The notes under the pieces were generated by a model that saw only the letters and a program-made list of their open reading frames with translations, was not told the DNA's origin and ran no database searches. From Armigeres subalbatus (taxonomy: Eukaryota; Arthropoda; Insecta; Diptera; Culicidae): a stretch of DNA of 64,000 bases. Below, piece after piece: positions 12,001 to 23,109 of the stretch. Every line of letters starts with the position of its first letter. Position 1 is the first letter of the stretch. Location of the stretch: positions 424,847,781 through 424,911,780 of the forward strand of contig NC_085140.1 in assembly GCF_024139115.2 (NCBI RefSeq), written 5' to 3'. Position numbers and translations under genes: made by a program.

Positions 12001-12344
12001 GTTCCTCCAGGAATTCCTTCGGAAGTTCCTCCAGGAATTCCTTCGGAAGTTCCTCCAGGAATTCCTTCGGAAGTTTCTCCAGGAATTCCTTCGGAAGTTC
12101 CTCCAGGAATTCCTTCGGAAGTTCTTCCAGGAATCCTTCGGAAGATCCTCCAGGAATTCCTTCGGAAGTTCCTCCAGGAATTCCTTCGGAAGTTCCTCCA
12201 GGAATACCTTCGGAAGTTCCTCCAGGAATTCCTTCGGAAGTTCCTCCAGGAATTCCTTCGGAAGTTCCTCCAGGAATTCCTTCGGAAGTTCCTCCAGGAA
12301 TTCCTTCTGAAGTTCCTCCAGGAATTCCTTCGGAAGTTCCTCCA
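9037..12344 (+). repeat. 24-bp tandem array, left arm (~138 units)
   Basis: The unit contains GGAATTCCTTCGGAAG, followed by TTCCTCCA. About 138 units run in one direction. One base is missing near 12,134, shifting the reading frame of everything after it. The array is open in several frames on both strands (octapeptides GIPSEVPP, GGTSEGIP, EFLEELPK and FLRKFLQE), which is what a stop-free unit whose length is a multiple of three gives. I therefore call no protein here. Variant units (GTTGCTCC, CCAGTAATT, CCACCAGG, CAGGCATT) recur in the same order, showing block duplications within the array. Confidence 0.95.
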
Positions 12345-13082
12345 GGAACTTCCGGAGGAATTCCCGAAGGAACTTCCGGAGGAATCCCCGAAGGAACTTC
12401 CAGAGGAATTCTCGAAGGAACTTCCAGAGGAATTCTCGAAGGAACTTCCGAAGGAATTCCTGGAAGAATTTCCGAAGGAATTCCTGGAGGAACTTCCGAA
12501 GAAATTCCTGGAGGAACTTCCGAAGGAATTGCTGGAGCAACTTCCGAAGGAATTCGTGGAGGAACTTCCGAAGGAACTCCTGGAGGAACTTCCGGCGGAA
12601 TTCCTGGAGGAACTTCCGGCGGAATTCCTGGAGAAACTTCCGGCGGAATTCCTGGAGGAACTTCCGAAGGAATTCCTGGAGGAACTTGCGAAGGAATTCC
12701 TGGAGGAACTTCAGGAGGAATTCCTGGAGGAACTTCCGGAGGAATTCCTGGAGGAACTTCAGGAGGAATTCCTGGAGGAACTTCCGGAGGAATTCCTGGA
12801 GGAACTTCCGGAGGAATGCCTGGAGGAACTTCCGGAGGAATTCCTGGAGGAACTTCCGGAGGAATTCCTGGAGGAACTTCCGAAGGAATTCCTGGAGGAA
12901 CTTCCGAAGGAATTCCTGGAGGAACTTCCGAAGGAATTCCTGGAGGAACTTCCGAAGGAATTCCTGGAGGAACTTCCGAAGGAATTCCTGGAGGAACTTC
13001 CGAAGGAATTCCTGGAGGAACTTCCGAAGGAATTCCTGGAGGAACTTACGGAGGAATTCCTGGAGGAACTTCCGTAGGAATT
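12345..13082 (-). repeat. 24-bp tandem array, right arm (~31 units, inverted)
   Basis: The same unit as at 9037-12344, now as reverse complement, begins at GGAACTTCCGGAGG near 12,345. Units close to the turn-around are more diverged (CCCGAAGG, CTCGAAGG, GGCGGAAT) and those from about 12,880 to 13,030 are nearly identical. Confidence 0.95.
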
Positions 13083-13187
13083 TGTCTTGTTTTTCCTATT
13101 TGTCTTATTTGCTTTATTTGTCTTATTTGTCTTATTTGTTTTATTTTGCTTATTTGTTTCATTTGTCTTATTTGTCTTATTTATTTT
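13083..13187 (-). repeat. 9-bp (GTCTTATTT) tandem array, right arm
   Basis: Reverse-complement counterpart of 8908-9036, about 11 degenerate copies, directly outside the right arm of the 24-bp array. Confidence 0.9.
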
Positions 13188-13785
13188 CAATTGTTTATCT
13201 GATATTATTCCTATATTTGATTTCAATTCATATATTTGGTATCCTCGTGTTCACAAATAGGAATACGCTTTTTTCTAGTGTCACGCTAGATACAAAGTTG
13301 ACAGTCTTTCTACCGCTCTCATCGCTCGTTTCCTGCCGTGCGCCACAAGAAAATATGCTGTTGGCTGCTCTCCCGAAATGGTAACTTTTGTATGGAATTT
13401 ATAAAACTTGGTTGAAGTAAAAAGAGCTTCCTGCAAAATTTATTGCGGTGACATATACTTTTTATTACATCAAAATGATCGTTGGAAAAATTCAAAACTT
13501 TTGTCAGTTGGGTTTTGCGAAATTCGGTTCCTTTGTGCATCAAATCATCGGAGAGAGGTACTGAGAAGCGGGAATTTCAGTTCTACAATAGTTCAGTATT
13601 TAGAGCTTAATTCAAATTTGGGAAACAGTAGGTCCATGAAATTTTGTAGGAACATTCCTTGATAAATTTCAAAGAGATTGTCAGTTTGGATAAGCGAAAT
13701 TCGTTCCCAATTCCGAGTTATAGACATTTTAGTACGAAAATAGCGCTCTACCGCGAGAGAGCTTCCCTCAGACCTTAATAAAGAC
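13188..13785. other. right subterminal part of the foldback
   Basis: Single-copy DNA with a loose internal duplication about 177 bp apart (GCGAAATTCGG at 13518 and GCGAAATTCGT at 13697). It has no recognisable protein; the small open frames here are short and overlapping. Confidence 0.4.
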
Positions 13786-14796
13786 TCCACATATTCCCGA
13801 CAATGCAACGTTCCTTGCATATTTTGCCATTCTTGGTAAAATAAAAAATAAAAAATAAATGTCATAACTGTTCAGGAGCATACCACTAAAGTTTTCAATC
13901 TCACTTTTAGGTGAGATCCAAAATGTTAGTGGAATATTGCAGTAAGAAAGGGGTACCCCAAACAGATTTCGACCAAGTCACCGAGAATCCACCAGCACAG
14001 CACTGACGCTTACGCCGTAGTCGTATTACTCATCATTGTAGTACAACAATGTAGAGCCAGAAAAGCGGTACAAAATCTCCAAAACTCCTTCGTTATTTCC
14101 TGTATGTCGGCAAACACCCAAGTAGTGCAACCGCAGAACAGCAATCAACACGCTTCCAAATTTTAGCTTCTCATCCAACCATACATTCTCTCGTTTTGGC
14201 AATCACCTTTCGGCGATTTAATCCTTCCCTATCATCAAGAACCGGTAACCACAATCACCTGCGCGAGAGGTTCACCACCAACAGCGAAGACGATGATACA
14301 CTTACGAACAGGATCTCATTTCCTTTTAAAAATTGTGAATGTTGAACAAGTTCCCTCCGTAAGCAGCGCCACATCTTAAGAATTATAATCTTGAACGACG
14401 AGTTCGACAGATTTACTACAGCGGATATGTCAGTCGATTGCGAAGTTTTACGACCTCTGATTCATTTCACTTCCTTCACTTGAAGATCGTCTCGGGAAGG
14501 ATTGAATCTGAATGCAGAAACCCACAAAGGAAACCGAACAAACTACTGAATTGGAAATGATAACGAGAGGTTCAGAAAACAAAAAATAATAAAGCAGAGC
14601 GGAAATAAGATCTTTAAGACGCATTCTACAATCAACCAGAGGACAGGAAGCTTGAAACCAGAAAGTAAGAAATTCAAAACGAACGTATCAAACTACAAGT
14701 AGGATGTGAAAAAACAAGAAGAAAAACAAATCAAGTAAGAAGAAAGAAGAAAAACATACGGGAAGGCAAAATTGACTGAAAATCTGGGGACTTTAC
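13786..14796. other. unassigned
   Basis: No repeat copy or convincing coding sequence seen. The 14500-14760 stretch is purine-rich on the plus strand. Confidence 0.4.
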
Positions 14797-14878
14797 CTTG
14801 GTTTTCTTCGCGATCGGATAGTGGACGGAGGATGCTCTGGTCCTATGATACATGCAAAAGTGTGCGGTGGGCACTTAC
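14797..14878 (-). CDS. candidate 82-nt internal exon (hypothetical)
   Basis: On the minus strand a strong acceptor (pyrimidine tract ending CTCTCTTTCCAG, AG at 14880-14879) is followed by 82 nt and then a donor-like CAAG|GTAAAG at 14797/14796. One of three frames is open and reads KCPPHTFACIIGPEHPPSTI and then a basic stretch SRRKPR. The other two frames contain stops. I do not recognise the peptide. The same place can be read the other way, because CAG|GTAAGT at 14879/14878 is itself a near-perfect donor. No neighbouring exon was found, so this is only a pointer to possible host transcription. Confidence 0.2.
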
Positions 14879-16300
14879 CTGGAAAGAGAGGTGAGAAATG
14901 ACGATTAGTTTGATGTTGTTAATCATGGTTGTTAGAACAGCTATCAATCATTTGAGGTTGTGATAAATCGATCGATCAGGTGTATCAGGTTCAAACTGAG
15001 TGTTTTAGTGAACTGATTTGACCTGACCTTTGGATGATGTTGCATTTAATAGAACCTTTTCTCAGTTATTACATGCGCCTCATAGTCTCATTTGCTTTTT
15101 TTTGCAACAAAAGATAACTAGACATTAACTTTCACAAAAAACATGAACCACAATTATTAACCCCAACGGACGGTCGACAGGAGATGCTGGAGAATGGCAG
15201 CCGATCACATCATATCCAACGCGAATTGCAGTAGCTGATGGTCACTGGTTTTATCATCTGCTTCTGTTTTAATAAACGTTTACAAAACAGACACCTGAAT
15301 CGACCTACACGTGTACCGACCGGTGCACTTACTCGCAATGTATAGAGCAGGGACTGGCAAAACTTCTCCTATTACGACTCACTTGAAATGATGAGTTAAA
15401 TCAACTGTCAATTGTTATTTTTTTATTTTATTTTTTCATGAATCACGAAATTACATGAGAGGGTCAACAGCCTAAGATATTGTAATGAACTTTTTGAGAT
15501 AAAGTGACTTTCATTTTGAGATAAAGTGACTAAAAAATCTTAGGAAGAATCGGCTCTGATTTCCAAGAAAAATTGCAGAAAAATTCATTCTTTAAGTGCC
15601 TTTCAACTTTTACCTTGGGTCTACCCAGTGATTTGCGATCTGAAGCTTGAAAATCGCTGCGGCAGTATGTAAGTATAGTAAACTGGAAATGACATCGCTG
15701 CATCTGTTTCAAGTGCACATAAAAATGGCAACTGCTGCTGATATAATGATGCACGGTACCATCGTCGTCGCGTCGTTGCGACTATAACGAGTAGGTACAC
15801 GGCGCACATTGCTGTTATCCCGTATGACAATCGATCTGTAGAGGATGATACAGGCCCAGCTGAAAATATAAAAAACGGGTTCGAAACGGCAAATCCTATG
15901 TAGCTACACGTGTATCGGATTCTATTGAATTGAATCCACTGAATCATCTAGAGGGAAAAAAATCATGTTTCTTCTCAATAGATGTGCTGAGAGACTACTG
16001 TTGATGATGAACTTCTACTGCTACCGTTCAGTGTGTGATTTTCCTGTTAATAGCCCTTTGCTGATAATGACATTTCCGGTGCAGCGTGTTTAGCACTGAC
16101 ATTGGAAGCGTTCTTCACAATCAAGTATCGATACAATAAATGGTAAGTACATGTGTGTAGTTCTAAATAGGGTTGCTCAAAGAACTGAAATGAAATAGTA
16201 AGCAAAACTTTTTTATTCACTTTTATAATTCTTAATTTCTGTAAATTTTAATATGTTATCTGTCTTTATGCGGCTGATTTGTATTACGTTGGATGGATCG
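14879..16300. other. unassigned
   Basis: Nothing assignable. A 17-bp tandem duplication (TTTGAGATAAAGTGACT) sits at about 15495-15531. A 108-codon minus-strand frame at 15621-15947 has no features I recognise. Confidence 0.4.
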
Positions 16301-16770
16301 ACATCAAGTGTGAGGGTTGCGGAAGAAATGTCAGAAAACGAACAAATTCAGTTTAATTTCCAACCCCCCGAACCGATTTCATCCAAATTTTGTACACATA
16401 TCAACTATAAGGAGACGAGTATATTGAAAGACAATTTTGGAGAGGGGAGGGTACGGAGGGAGAGGTATTGTTTAGAAAATGAAAAAAACATCAGTGTAAC
16501 TCCTGAACCCCTGGGCCGAGTTTAACCAAATTTGGTACACACATTCTCTATCCTGATGGAAAGAATGTATAGGGGAAGAGAGTCATTAAGTAAATAGGGA
16601 CAGTGTAGAGGGAGAAGTACTGTTTAGAAAACGAACAATTGTGAGCTGCTTCTGAACCCGTGGACCGATTTCAATCAATGTTGGGAGACATGTTATCTGT
16701 ACTGAGGGGACGATTTTATGGAATAGGATGTTATTGTTGTGTTATTAGCAGGGCTCGTACTTTTCGTTTC
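16301..16770 (+). repeat. degenerate ~145-bp tandem repeat, three units
   Basis: A block of the form CCGATTTCA.CCAAATTT..TACACA recurs near 16373, 16514 and 16664, each preceded by GAAC-CCC/CCG and followed by AGGGGA-type sequence. The copies are substantially diverged. Confidence 0.6.
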
Positions 16771-17748
16771 GGTGAGACAAACACAATCGATTTTTGGGCC
16801 GAAACACACATACATACATGTGCTCAGTTTGTCGAGCTGAGTTGATTAGAATATATGTCTTGGGTCTCCGAGCCTCAGATAAAACGTCGATTTTTCAGGT
16901 TCCAGGAAAACTCCTGGAAAACAACCAAAAACAAAGGTTGTTGATTTGACTTGCTACATAGTGAGCTTTGATCAGATATGAATTACTGTGATTTGATGGA
17001 ATGATTTCTAAATAAGATACGGTGAAATTATTTGTGAAAGTACAGCATGCATGTACTTCAAAGACATCTCTCTCAACTTTTCAGAAGAACCTAATTAACA
17101 TTTTTTTCATGAATTAATTTGAACATCGCGATCAACGGCCCAATATGAAAGCTTTTGATTTGATTGCAGTACTAAAATTAATTCATGAAAAATATGTTAT
17201 CTAGGTCCTTTTGAAAGGTGTGACATTTTTTTTGTAACGCACACACATACATACCAGTCGATTTTTCAAGTGAACTTAGGAAATTTTTGGAAAATATGAA
17301 AATTTCAATAAAAATACACGAAGGCTGCAGATTTGATTTGCAACCAAGGGAGCTTTGATCAGATATAAATTACTGAGATATTTGTGCTGGAATATTTTAT
17401 GCTCGTATTTCAGAGGTATCTTCGAATCCCAATGATCGACTGCAAAATCACCGGGGCCCAAATTCCGATTGCGAAAAGAAGTTATTGCCTTCAATGCCAA
17501 TTGCTATAGCTTCCGTTTAAGTCCAAAAGAGTTAAAATCGAGTTTAAAACCAAAGATGGCTGAGATATTGATGGGGCAATATTTTATTAGTTTTCTAAAA
17601 ATATGTCTCATGTTCGTACTTCACAGATATCTCTGAAACCGAATATCCGATTACAATAAAAAAAAATAGGGGTTCAAAGGCAAAGCCAGAGAAAACTGTT
17701 CAAATCGGTCCACAGATAGCTGATATCCTGATGTGACATTATTTTGCC
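16771..17748. other. old repeat remnants
   Basis: It begins with another CA-repeat/CGAGCTGAGT/GGGTCTCCGAGCC tail (16805-16880). An imperfect inverted pair lies at 17090-17128 and 17172-17212 around TTTTTCATGAATTAATTT. The rest repeats short blocks (TTCAGAGGTATC, GATCAGATATGAATTACTG) at irregular spacing, as in a decayed tandem array. Confidence 0.4.
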
Positions 17749-17992
17749 AATGTAGTGAATATTTTTTTTTTTAACTAATTTTATTTGCTAATTTTCTAAT
17801 ACATGCATTCATCTCTTAGACTAGGTGTTCCGTGTTTTCTTAACACTATCATCCTTATTTGCTATGTTACATTTTTAGTTATTATTAATACATTTCAATT
17901 GCCTCTGGCAGTTAGAATTTTTCCTCTGGTTGAATTGAACCATGTAGGAATTACAATGTTTTCAACTTAAACTAAACTTAACCTATTTTATA

Positions 17993-19670
17993 CTAAGGGT
18001 ACAAGGAGTTAATTGTTGCAATAGAAGATTGCAACGATTTTTGTCTAAAATTGGAAATTATTTTGTTGGACATTTGTTGCAATGTCTCAATATTAGAAAT
18101 TCTATGAAGTTCATTGGTACTATACCACGGAGGCAACTTCAGAATCATTTTCAGAATTTTATTTTGAATCCTCTGAAGTGCTTTCTTTCTGGTATTGCAG
18201 CAACTAGTCCATATTGGCACAGCATACAACATGGCAGGTCTAAAAATTTGTTTGTAAATCAAAAGTTTGTTCTTAAGACAAAGTTTCGATTTTCTGTTTA
18301 TAAGTGGATATAGACACTTGATATATTTGTTACATTTGGCTTGAAGGCCTTCAATATGATTTTTAAAAGTTAATTTTTGATCTAGCAGAAGTCCTAAATA
18401 TTTAGCTTCGCTAGACCAATTAATTGGAACCCCATTCATAGTGACAATATGTCTGCTAGAAGGTTTCAAATAAGAAGCTCTCGGCTTATGTGGGAAAATT
18501 ATAAGCTGAGTTTTGGAAGCATTCGGGGAAATTTTCCATTTTTGCAAGTAAGTGGAGAAAATATCCGAACTTTTTTGCAATCTACTACAAATGACACGAA
18601 GGCTTCGCCCTTTGGCTGAGAGACCTGTGTCATCTGCAAACAACGATTTTTTACACCCTGGTGGTAAATCAGGTAAGTCAGAAGTAAAAATGTTATACAA
18701 GATAGGCCCCAGTATACTGCCTTGGGGGACACCAGCCCTTACAGGTAATCTATCAGATTTAGAATTCTGATAGTTCACCTGCAGTGAGCGATCTGATAAA
18801 TAATTTTGGATCAGTTTAATGATGTACAGAGGAAAATTAAAATTCATCAATTTTACAATCAAACCTTCATGCCAAACACTGTCAAATGCTTTCTCTATAT
18901 CAAGAAGAGCAACTCCAGTCGAATATCCTTCAGATTTGTTGAGCCGAATTAAGTTCGTAACTCTTAATAACTGATGAGTGGTTGAATGCCCATGGCGAAA
19001 ACCAAATTGCTCATCAGCAAAAATAGAATTGTCATTGATATGAACCATCATTCTATTTAAAATAATCTTTTCAAACAAAAAAAAATAAATAACAAATAAT
19101 CTTTCTTATTGAAGAAAGCAAACTAAATGGGCGATAACTAGAAGCCTCAGCTGGATTTTTGTACGGCTTCAAAATTGGAACAACTTTGGCGTTTTTCCAT
19201 TTATCTGGGAAGTATGCCAATTGAAAACATTTGTTAAATAAATTAACCAAAAAGGATAAAGAGCTCTCAGGAAGTTTTTTGATAAGTATGTAGAAAATAC
19301 CATCATCACCCGGGGCTTTCATATTTTTAAATTTTCTAGTAATAGATCTCACTTCATCCAAATTAGTTCCCAACGAAGGGTCAAAAACATTATCTTGGTT
19401 GAGAATGTCTTCGAAGCTTCGTGTAACCTGATCCTCAATTGGATTAGTGAGACCTAGACTAAAATTATGGGCACTCTCGAACTGCTGAGCAAGTTTTTGA
19501 GCCTTTTCGCCATTTGTTGATAAAATTTTATTTCCCTCTTTAAGCGCTGGAATTGGCTTTTGAGGTTTTTTAAGAATTTTCGTTAATTTCCAAAATGGTT
19601 TCGAACTGGGATCCAACTTCAAGACATTATTCTCAAAGTTGGTATTTTTCAAAATAGCGAAACGTTTCAA
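17993..19670 (-). pseudogene. LINE ORF2, reverse transcriptase part
   Basis: Two overlapping frames make up the RT. 19071-19670 holds the linker and early RT motifs (NMKAPGDDGI, FPDKWKNAKVVPILKP, SYRPFSLLSSI). A frameshift near 19,075 moves to 17993-19078, which holds GFRHGHSTTHQL, the first catalytic aspartate in ALLDIEKAFDSVWH (residue 60), GVPQGSILGPILYNI (residues 117-131), the catalytic FADDTG (147-152) and the thumb region to a normal stop. The enzyme would copy element RNA into DNA at a nicked target. Another frameshift separates it from the endonuclease near 19,670. All RT catalytic residues remain, so decay is modest. Confidence 0.9.
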
Positions 19671-20470
19671 ATTTCATTTTGCAAATCTCGCCAAATAACT
19701 TTCAACGCGGGATCGCGAGTTCTTTGGTATTGCCTTCGCCTCACATTTTTAAGACGGATCAGTAGCTGAAGATCGTCGTCAATAATAATGGAGTTGAATT
19801 TAATTTCACATTTAGGAATTGCAATGCCTCTGGCTTCGACAATTAAATTTGTCAAAGATACGAGCGCATTGTCAATATCACTTTTGGTATCCAAAGGAAT
19901 ATTAACATCAAAATTCCTATCGATATATGTTTTATATAAATCCCAATCAGCTCTATGATAATTAAAAGTAGAGCTGATTGGATTATAAGTGGCTTCTTGT
20001 GAGATTTCAAAGGTCACAGGAAGGTGATCAGAGTCAAAGTCAGCATGAGTTACCAATTGACCACACAGCTGACTTGAATCCGTTAAAACTAAATCAATTG
20101 TAGAAGGATTTCGACTGGAAGGAAAACAAGTAGGGCCATTGGGATATTGAATAGTATAATATCCCGCAGAACAATCTTCAAATAAAATTTTGCTATTGGA
20201 ATTGCTTTGAGCATTATTCCATGAACGGTGTTTGGCATTGAAGTCACCAATTACGAAGAATTTTGATTTGTTGCGAGTCAGAATTTGAAGATCAGCTTTC
20301 AACAAATTCTTTTGCTGCCCATTGCATTGAAAAGGCAAATAGGCTGCAATGAAGGAAAATTGACCAAAATTTGTTTCAACAGAAACTCCCAAGGTTTCAA
20401 AAACTTTGGTTTCAAACGAAGAAAATAATTTATGTTTGATACGTCTATTAATGACAATGGCGACCCCACC
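19667..20470 (-). pseudogene. LINE ORF2, apurinic-type endonuclease part (N-terminus deleted)
   Basis: The frame contains the endonuclease motifs VIGDFNAKHRSWNN, a TIDLVLTD block and SDHLPVTFEI, typical of the AP-endonuclease-like domain that nicks target DNA for Jockey elements. The domain starts abruptly at about 20,470 with GVAIVINRRIKHKL, so the first strands, including the usual N-terminal catalytic asparagine and glutamate motifs, are missing. It reads into a stop at 19667, where a frameshift separates it from the RT. Confidence 0.85.
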
Positions 20471-21387
20471 CCATTGGATTTATGATTGCCCCCACAATTT
20501 GCACATTTAAATTTATTGGAATCTTCTCTCACAGGACATGTGTCCTTGGCGTGAGAGGTTTCACCACAAATCATGCATTTAGCATCCATGTGACAATGTT
20601 TCATGACCTCACTTTTGGCACTTACGGCACTGGGTGGGGTTTTGGAAATTTCCCCCAGGCCTGCGGAAATGTTCCCATGTAACACGGACATGGGACATAA
20701 TACAGGCCTTTTCATATTATTTAGTTCACTTTTGTTAAAATGAACTAAATAAAATTCTTGAGAAATGCCCCTCTGGGAAGTACCAGAGTGGGATTTCTTT
20801 TTAATCTTAATTACTTGGACTGGTGAAAATCCAAGTAATTGAGAAATTTCAATTTTAATCTCATCCAGTGATTTATCGTCACTGGGGAGACCTTTCAAGA
20901 CGACTTTGAACAATCGCTCAGTTTTGTCGTCGTATGTGAAGAATTTATGGCGCTTCTCAGTTAAATACCGAAGAAGACGTTTGCGATCGTCAAAGGATCC
21001 CGGCAAAACGCGGCAGTCACCCTTCCTAGCAATCTGAAATGAAACCTTGATCCCCTGAAGGTTACTCAAAATCTCATTCCGGAAGCCAGAAAACTCGGCA
21101 ACAGATACCACAATTGGCGGAATCCTTTGCTTTTTCGCATGAATCGAATCACCTGGACTAGAGGTATATTCGATTTGCTCAATTTCATCATTAATCAAAT
21201 CGAACTGATTGCTCAGTTCGATTGGAGAAGAATTATTTCCGATATTAGAGTTAGAAGGAATATCTGAATTCTCCAGCTTCCTTCTATTTTTTCCGCGCTT
21301 TGGCAGGACGGTCTTGAAACCTTGTTTCTTTGAAGGAAGTGGAGAATTCAGAGACTCCCCCTTCCTCTTGTTTTTATTAATGCTCAT
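20471..21387 (-). pseudogene. LINE ORF1, nucleic-acid-binding gag-like protein, 3' end lost
   Basis: ORF1 begins at the ATG at 21387 with a basic N-terminus and has a conserved central region (EKRHKFFTYDDKTERLFKVV). CCHC knuckles follow near the C-terminus: one intact (CMICGETSHAKDTC, about residues 271-284) and one partial (CANCGGNH). The expected first knuckle (CRKCQK.GHE) lies in a different frame near 20,610, next to a TGA, so a pair of frameshifts bypasses it. After KSN at about 20,471 the frame runs into endonuclease DNA, marking an internal deletion. The protein normally coats the element RNA. Confidence 0.85.
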
Positions 21388-21699
21388 GGCTGAGCGTGGA
21401 GACGTGACCTTCTAAGAGGTTTTTTTTTCCCAGAACGGTGTCCCTGCAGGATTACCACCGCTTGTCGGAATTTTACTTCCGCAAACGGGTCCAACGTAAA
21501 ACGAAGGCACGGGTCCTTGCAAAGATCGTAACGGGATCAGTGGGTACAAATAGCGCTAAGAAGCACCGTTGAAATTAAAATAGCTTCGGGTAGTATTAAA
21601 AACTTCCTTCCGCAAAGAGAGAAAGAACCGCACAGCACGAAAGCACGATGCGGTCTGAATGTTGTGAATAAAATACGCCTAATGCTGAGCGTTCTCCCG

Positions 21700-21962
21700 G
21701 AAATCACGATTTTTTTTTCAAGATTTCAATTTTGTATTTTTTAATTTCCCTGAAATTTTGCATATACGTCCTTTATGGCCAAAAAACAAGATCTGCATCA
21801 GTGGTTTGCCATTTTGACTCTAGTGTAACTTTTGACAAGAGCATAAGCAAAAACACCTTGAACACTTTCTAAAAAATATGACTTGTAAACGGCTTGTCCC
21901 ATCGTTTTGATTGATGTCTTGGGCAAAGTTTTAGGTAATCAATGGGGCCATGTGAAAAAAAC
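21700..21962 (+). repeat. dispersed repeat, second copy of 3763-4024
   Basis: Same orientation and order of blocks as 3763-4024; both copies begin GAAATCA.GATTTTT and end AATCAATGGGGC. This one lies immediately beside the 5' end of the Jockey insertion. Confidence 0.7.
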
Positions 21963-22260
21963 TCCAGGTTTTGTATCCGGAGACAGGGGACAGCCGTTGC
22001 GATGCGCAGACCTTGATGACCATCACCAATGAGGAGTTCAGTCGTGGTGCTACCAAGAGCTCCGCAGTGCTCTGGGATCCAGGTAAACGTCGTGTAAGCG
22101 AGAACGGTCTACATCCAGAGGTGCTGCTTACGCTGTTTGCTCTGCTGTTGAGAGACGATACTGGGACCTACTAGACGCTGTATACTTGGACGATCACGAG
22201 ACAAGAGACGAGCCAGCCTTGGGCTGTAAGTCTCGCTAATAAAGACAAAAAAATCACGAT
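21963..22260 (+). mobile_element. possible non-LTR 3' end fragment
   Basis: The segment ends CTTGGGCTGTAAGTCTC, then GCTAATAAAGACAAAAAAA, the kind of 3' UTR plus A-rich tail common to mosquito non-LTR elements. A 67-codon frame at 21971-22174 shows no domain I recognise. I did not find a clear target duplication. Confidence 0.35.
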
Positions 22261-23100
22261 ATCGGTTGGGACCGGTAATCTCGATTCCGACTCCACGTTC
22301 GAAACCGATACATTCGTGAACCTGTGTTTATGTTTTTTTAATCGGCATACAAAAGTTCTGCCACCAAGCTCCTAAATGCCTTTGAGATGCCTCCTCTACG
22401 GAAGGCGTTGCGATATGGACCAGAGTGCAGAGTGCCAGCTCCTCGCTCCATGCCATTGGACCCGAGCCACGGGAGACCAACGCCGGTCATCGTGTGCAGA
22501 ATCCGTTCCTTTCTGATAATGAGAGGGATCCTGCGATCTCCGGACGTGGATGCGATGGCTATGCAGTAGATACCTCGGCACGGGCAGCATCATCGGGTGT
22601 GGATTTGAGCAACCCCAGAAGCTGTTCTATCATACAAGTTAAATGTCAACGACCGAGTATCGGCGAAGTTACGATGAATGGGCATTGGGCAAGGTAGGTA
22701 AGTTCCAAGCGGTAGAGCGGATTTCAGCGGCGGCGAAGCACCCAGTTGTAGGCCCTGTTGGTTTGAATTGAAGTGGGGCAAAAAACTATCACACTTTTAC
22801 TATTTTACGATTGGGAATGGGGTGTTACACCAACTTAATGCTCAGGCCGGATAAAAGTGCATACGAACGCATTTGCTGGTGGTCGTCAAATGCCTACCGA
22901 AGTGGCCCATCGGAGGACTTACGGTGGATTGTGCCTTAAACCGAGTACACCTCCGACGACGACCAGTAAGATATCGCCGGCATTAATGAAAATATGTATC
23001 GAAGAGAAGTAGGACACACCTGTTAGTTCCTGGTAAGTCCTCTCGACGCGTGGTTTCCAATGAATACTTGGAAAGAACGTCCCATGAAGAAGTTCCGAAC
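22261..23100. other. unassigned, probably old transposon DNA
   Basis: GC-richer than neighbouring DNA, with several short overlapping frames and no intact domain. It continues into recognisable LINE pieces, so it may be decayed LINE sequence. Confidence 0.35.
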
Positions 23101-23109
23101 AAAGGTCAA

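Larger units (their letters stand above)
8499..13785. mobile_element. giant foldback element built from inverted tandem arrays
   Basis: TTAAGGTCTGAGGGAAG at about 8499-8515 is repeated as its reverse complement at about 13764-13781. Inside these ends lie inverted arrays of a 9-bp repeat (8908-9036 and 13083-13187) and, between those, a 24-bp array that reverses polarity at about 12,344. The order end, subterminal sequence, 9-mer, 24-mer is the same from both sides, though arm lengths differ greatly (3.3 kb against 0.74 kb) and the single-copy subterminal DNA is not alike. This resembles Drosophila FB/Galileo-type foldback elements in plan, not in sequence. I see no transposase. Confidence 0.6.
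17761..21657 (-). mobile_element. Jockey-clade LINE (Juan-like), complete ends, internal deletion
   Basis: A non-LTR retrotransposon on the minus strand. Its 3' end is the A tract read as T's at 17761-17773, and its 5' end lies just inside 21657. A 12-bp target duplication with one mismatch flanks it: AATGTAGTGAAT at 17749-17760 and AATGTTGTGAAT at 21658-21669. It carries ORF1 (gag-like, zinc knuckles) and ORF2 (endonuclease and reverse transcriptase), both broken. Part of the ORF1 end and the start of ORF2 is deleted, so the copy cannot move itself. Resemblance to Juan elements of Aedes is by recognition. Confidence 0.9.

Noticed and set aside
9037..13082. CRISPR array
   Set aside because: Units are contiguous with no spacers, and the genome is an animal's.
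8745..13384. Open frames of 748-1124 codons on both strands
   Set aside because: They come from a 24-bp unit without stops in several frames; complementary and overlapping frames are all open at once, and composition is pure octapeptide repeat. No codon-level sign of selection.
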